This document shows positions 59,993-64,000 of a stretch of DNA of 64,000 nucleotides, piece after piece. This DNA comes from Sinohyriopsis cumingii. Lineage: Eukaryota; Mollusca; Bivalvia; Unionida; Unionidae. The position numbers and the translations under genes are program-made. Position 1 is the first letter of the stretch, and each line of letters opens with the position of its first letter. The notes beneath the pieces are model-generated. The model ran no database searches and was not told the DNA's origin. It saw nothing but the letters and a program-made list of their open reading frames with translations. The stretch lies in assembly GCA_028554795.2 (NCBI GenBank), contig CM068842.1, positions 24,586,590 to 24,650,589 on the forward strand. Reading direction: 5' to 3'.

Positions 59993-60315
59993 ATGCACAA
60001 TTGTACATGGTTAATTCAAGGAACAACAAATAAATGCAACAAAAGGTGCCATGGAGAATATTGCAGGAGACATAATTATATTTTATCAAAAAATTCTCAT
60101 GCTGGTTCACGACATGTGTTGGATGTAACAACGGCGTCAGAGGATTATATCAGATTTGTAAAAATTGCGGTGGAGATCGATATAGAAGTTTAATGATATA
60201 TTACAGAAAAAGAAAGAACATAAATCCAAAAATAGAAAAACCACCATCAGAACTTGAATATTACTTGAAGAACGATAAACGTATTCAAGATTACTCTGAT
60301 GAAGATTCAGAATGA
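59993..60315 (+). pseudogene. TIR-encoded cysteine-rich protein, right copy, frameshifted
   Basis: Same gene as 43151-43474 in mirror position. One T is missing near 60114 relative to the left copy. The frame then drifts and stops at 60193, whereas the original frame would run to TGA 60313-60315. Both copies read toward the nearer end of the element. Confidence 0.85.
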
Positions 60316-60344
60316 TTGTACTCTGATGTTATTCAGAATAATAT

Positions 60345-60494
60345 AGCAGCAGAGAGGGTGTGGACCGCATCCATTGTTTGTCTGGGTCAATCAATGACGC
60401 GGTAATGTTAATGACCTCTATGAAGGGTCACTATTTTTTTTGTCTAAAAAACGTACGTGACGCGTTAAGTGGTCTGATCGCCCTCTCTGCTGCT
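60345..60494. repeat. 150-bp terminal module (right)
   Basis: Mirror of 42972-43121, bounded by AGCAGCAGAGAGGG and CCCTCTCTGCTGCT. Confidence 0.85.
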
Positions 60495-60499
60495 AATGT
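60494..60499. repeat. Target site duplication, right copy
   Basis: TAATGT, matching 42966-42971. If the T at 60494 belongs to the TIR the duplication is 5 bp (AATGT). Confidence 0.85.
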
Positions 60500-62357
60500 T
60501 ATGTATTAGGAATTGAGAATTTCTTTATACAGATCTGATGCCCCCTCACCAAGTATATTTTTTTTTATAGTTTTAGGCAGTAGTTGGCCGGATATAACGT
60601 TTGCAACGTCGTTCGTCATCTTCATCCTTCCGCCGCAATGGTAGCACTTGAAGTTATCTCACATCGGGGTGTACATAAAGCAATAAATGGAAAGAAATAG
60701 AGCTAATTAGTCAAGGAACAAAAATCAGATTTAGTTTTGCCAATTTTAATAAACCAAACATTAGTAACTCTTCAGATCTGTCAATTGATGTACATTATAA
60801 ATTGATGGTGATCAAATGCTCTTGACTGAGGGAGTATTGTTCTATTCACATTCCTGGAATAACGAATTCAGTTCGTACTCCTTGTCTTAATCAGTCCTTT
60901 CTTTGTCTTAGCGAATTAAATGGTCTAAAACGGGACTTTGACATAAGTAAGACTCCATTATGCGGAATATTCAATTAAATATTATCCTAGTTTAATATCG
61001 TACCGATCTACGATGTGGGCTAAACGTAACACACTGCCCCCTTATGTCGTAGTTTATAGAGACCTGCAACATTTCTCTCCGATTATCCATAAATATTCCT
61101 GTCAATCCTTCATTTCTGAGACAGTTAATGTCAAAGGTTTCTTGTAAGGCAAATTACTATATATTCAAAGCACACGATATATTATAAATTTCATGATATA
61201 TTTGATAAACAGTATAAGAGATGTCACGTACATTAATAGGTATTTCGTAAACGTTATATAGTATAAACTTTATAAGATACCGTATATACTTGATAATAAA
61301 TTTTATAGATGGTTTTAATTCAGATATCTTATAAACATTATAAGAAATCTTATTTGGAATTTAAAGAAAACAACAACCAAACAAAAACACAAACGCCGAA
61401 AATTATGTGCAACTAGTTTCGCATTTGTGCTTCTTCAGGCACGAAATGTTTAGAATGAAAACTGATGACGTATTTATGGAGACCTGCCTAGAGAAAGTAC
61501 TTCTTTCAGTAGCGCTAATATAAAAGAGGTATTTTCTCTACGTGATAACACTAACTGCATATCAACTGATTTGATTTATTTGATAACCTGTAAAAGAAAT
61601 GTAGCATGCAACATGTTGTACAAACACTTCAATGAGTTTCTAAGAGAACGAATAATCATCGCTTTCATATAAAAATTATAGAGATCTTCAGTTTTCCTCT
61701 AATATTTCAACACACTTTAACACCAGTAATCACTCTCTACTCGATTTTCCTTTCTTGTCAATAGATATTATGCATGGTGACATGAATAGACTCATAAAAG
61801 AAGCTTACTCGATTCATAAGTTAGATACTTTGTATCCTAATGGCCTTAATGCCAATGCACAATATAAAATTGTATAATTTATTAAAAAAATTGATTATAT
61901 GTATGACTGTTTGTCTCTATTTTATTCTATTATTTTAAGAAATCTTAAGAAGTTTATATAATATCTTAAAATGTTTATGAGATATCTTATAAACTTTATT
62001 GGATAATTTAATTTGTGAGATATATCACTTATAAGCTATCAGTAGTTATGTGGGGCTGTATAGGGACAATGGGATTTACCATTAAAATATGCCCTGGGGC
62101 AAAAAAAATATTGGGCCTGTATAGGGATAATATGAATTGAATAGGTGAGGTGACGTAACGGTACCAGACATTGGCAACAATGTGGCAACGAGCTGACCTC
62201 AATCTGGCTAAACAGCAAACAGTGACATGGGGTAGCGGTACGTTCAGCTAGTTCAGCGGGTGGCGGGTAAGTTCAGCGAGTGGTGATAGCGGGTGGCGGG
62301 TAAGTTCAGCTAGTTAAGCAGGTTGCGGGTGACGGGTAAGTTCAGCCAGTTCATAAA
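60500..62357. other. AT-rich flank without recognised gene
   Basis: AT-rich, with many short inverted words of the TATAAGATATCTTATA type between about 61190 and 62030. About 62205-62350 has degenerate GCGGGTAAGTTCAGC repeats. No coding signal supported. Confidence 0.6.
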
Positions 62358-62651
62358 CTATACCAATAAAATAACGCTTTGTGGGGACGGGACTGGCGGG
62401 ATATAGACGTAGTCGTAGAAATATAAAACATATTCAACACCTAATCTATAAAATCGACTAAAAATTATTTTAAGCAAAGAGAATACATATCTTTCTGTAG
62501 CCCTATGCCCTTTCTTCTTACAGATAAAGCAAGTATCTTGACTTTTATCGCGAAAGGAGTGGTAGTAGTCCGTCAGCTTGTCTGAAGAAAACTTTCGTTT
62601 GAGACCTCGCAAAGCTCTGATCAGACGTTCGATCCGTGTTTGCTCTTCCAT
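62358..62651 (-). pseudogene. Possible zinc-knuckle protein fragment
   Basis: A 97-codon frame with a helical start and CFICKKKGHRATER, a CCHC-like knuckle that lacks its last Cys. Could be a retroelement gag piece or part of the neighbouring Polinton-type relic. Family not resolved. Confidence 0.25.
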
Positions 62652-62769
62652 CGTTCTGGTCGGTTTGAGAGTGAAATGAATACTGGAAGGGAAAACACTG
62701 ACCCTTTATATATACACTGGTCTGACATGGATATAAAGGAAGCCATGGCATTTAAAATGTAGTTTGACC

Positions 62770-63300
62770 TTTTGCAGTCAAGATAAAACGATCGCATCAG
62801 GAGAAGAAAGTAAGAGTCAGAAATGTGGCTTATCACCTCGCACATTAGCTGAAGTCTTGGCTCAAATCCATGTCAGCGATTTTGAAGATGACATGAGTGA
62901 GCCAGAATCCAGACCCAGAGAGTATACACCAAACCAAAGTCTACCACTAGTAAACCCTCAAAAGTACTACCACTCGAGAGACGGAAAATCGCTCCTCTAG
63001 AAAATTTAGAACTACGGCCTACACCTACACAGTGAAGTTTAAAGATTTCAAGTCCGAAATGCCATTGGAGAAAGCTGAGGGGTTCATCACCGAGGTGTGG
63101 GATTCTTTCTTAACCACACTGAAACGGCAATGTCAAGCCAAAGAAGACGATCGCTTGAGACTTTCCATTCATCACGACAGTCTGAAGTCCCCCGTTTGGA
63201 TCTAGTTTAGTAGCCCAGCAGAATTGACACCTTCAAAAGTCATCGACAAGATCCAACACATGTAACAATCCAACGACACGTTTCACATCACATAGTATAT
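62770..63300 (+). pseudogene. Fossil of a Polinton-type DNA polymerase N-terminal region
   Basis: A hydrophilic lead (LSPRTLAEVLAQIHVSDFED) is followed near 63010-63290 by YTYTVKFKDFKSEMPLEKAE, a SFL..LKRQCQAKEDDRLRLSI segment, then LTPSKVIDKIQHM. This pattern (YTV.F...., basic helix, D.(L/I)R..I, LT...VI.KI..V.QSN) is what I recall at the N-terminus of protein-primed polymerases of other animal Polintons. Stops at 63203, 63262 and 63292. It is a different type from the replicase at 54883-57840. Confidence 0.5.
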
Positions 63301-63309
63301 TTGGGATTT

Positions 63310-63830
63310 GTATGCGCGATCGTACGTTATGTGAATATTATATTTGGGGCTGTGTGGATAGTAGAGTGTGTGTTTGTGTGGACAGTAAAGTGTGTGTGGC
63401 TTTTTTCCCTCTTCCCTCTGTGTGGATAGTATATTTGGGGTTTGTTTTTTCTTCTTCCCGTGTGTGGATAGTATATTTGGGGTTTGTATGCGTGCTCGTA
63501 CGTTGTGTGAATATTACATTTTGGTTTGTGTGGATAGTAGAGTGTGTGTTTGTATGCGTGCGCGTACGTTTGTGTGGATAGTAGATTTTGGGGTTGTACG
63601 CGTTCGCGTACGTTTGTGTGGATAGTATATACTGTGTTTTTTATAGTAAATGTCGGGGTATGTCTGATAGTATATATTGGGTTTTTTACCCTTCCGTTCT
63701 GTGTGAATAGTATATTTGTGGGTTTTTTTTCTCCTTTTCCCGTGAGTGAATATTTTTTATTTTTTTCATTTTTTTTATATTTTTCTTCTCTTCCCGTGTG
63801 TGGATAGTATATTTGTGGTTTGTTAAGAAA
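63310..63830. repeat. T/G-rich degenerate array
   Basis: GTGTGGATAGTATATTTGGG and variants with TGCGTGCTCGTACG recur irregularly. Long open frames on both strands are by-products. Confidence 0.85.
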
Positions 63831-64000
63831 GTAGGAGAAAGAATAAGAAGTTGGTGGAGAAAAAAAAGAAAAGAACAAGAAGAAGAGAATGAAAAGCCCT
63901 TTTTCAGGACCACTCATACGCCTCGAAAAGATATTTATTCTATTTGCCTACAACTATTTTAAGTCGATTTTATAGATTAGATTACTATTAGACTGATTGG

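Larger units (their letters stand above)
42972..60494. mobile_element. Maverick/Polinton-type virus-like element, 17.5 kb
   Basis: Defined by about 538-bp TIRs starting AGCAGCAGAGAGGG, a TAATGT flank on both sides, and a full Polinton gene complement: DDE integrase, FtsK/A32-like ATPase, adenain-like protease, major and minor capsid proteins and family-B DNA polymerase. The order is: TIR cysteine-rich gene, morphogenesis block (+), central repeats, small minus-strand genes, replicase (+), integrase and PLA2 (-), ATPase (+), TIR. Nearly every large gene carries a stop or frameshift, so this copy is unlikely to be autonomous. Confidence 0.95.
59957..60494 (-). repeat. Right terminal inverted repeat
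   Basis: Reverse complement of 42972-43510. The outer 340 bp or so are identical by eye. The inner part has the few differences, including a missing T near 60114. The last T (60494) can be counted in the TIR or in the target site duplication. Confidence 0.93.

Noticed and set aside
63327-63917. A 196-codon minus-strand frame
   Set aside because: It lies over the T/G-rich array and has low-complexity composition only.

Overview
The window is metazoan nuclear DNA: spliced genes with GT-AG introns, AT-rich intergenic sequence, many degenerate minisatellites, tRNA-derived SINEs and several decayed retroelements. The repeat texture and the SSRP1 sequence suggest a lophotrochozoan, most likely a bivalve mollusc. 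This is an inference and no species can be named.

Layout. Positions 78-19377 (+) hold the last seven coding exons of SSRP1, a subunit of the FACT histone chaperone; the N-terminal half lies upstream of the window. Its introns carry SINEs, tandem arrays and a transposon-derived relic with a C2H2 finger. 19.4-28.3 kb is gene-poor, with a small hAT-like MITE, a duplicated dispersed repeat and a short histone H3-tail fossil. 28.3-32.8 kb is a dead Tx1/L1-like LINE. 33-40.5 kb is AT-rich and gene-poor. 40.5-41.4 kb is a dead mariner and 41.8-42.8 kb a dead CR1/L2-type LINE.

The main object is 42972-60494, a 17.5-kb Maverick/Polinton-type, virus-like element. It has about 538-bp terminal inverted repeats (TIRs) and a matching TAATGT flank on each side. 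It encodes a DDE integrase, an FtsK/A32-like packaging ATPase, a double-jelly-roll-type major capsid protein, a penton-like minor capsid protein, an adenain-type protease fused to a membrane-active-looking N-terminus, a fibre-like protein, a small membrane protein, a parvovirus-type phospholipase A2 joined to a zinc ribbon, a NUMOD4/HNH endonuclease, and a large replicase. The replicase joins a family-B polymerase, an SF1 helicase and a C-terminal HNH domain in one reading path. The left block (43.5-50.6 kb) is morphogenesis. A block of 52-bp repeats and several small minus-strand genes follow. The right block holds replication, integration and packaging genes. Many genes start inside the same motif, TTATATAATG or a variant, which looks like a shared promoter/initiator. 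A small cysteine-rich protein is encoded inside both TIRs and has an internal paralogue.

This copy is not intact. Six in-frame stops, several frameshifts (some in homopolymer runs, so assembly error is possible) and a Cys-to-Ser change at the protease nucleophile position mark it as a decaying but fairly young insertion. 60.5-64 kb is AT-rich flank with a fossil of the N-terminal region of another Polinton-type polymerase and a low-complexity array.
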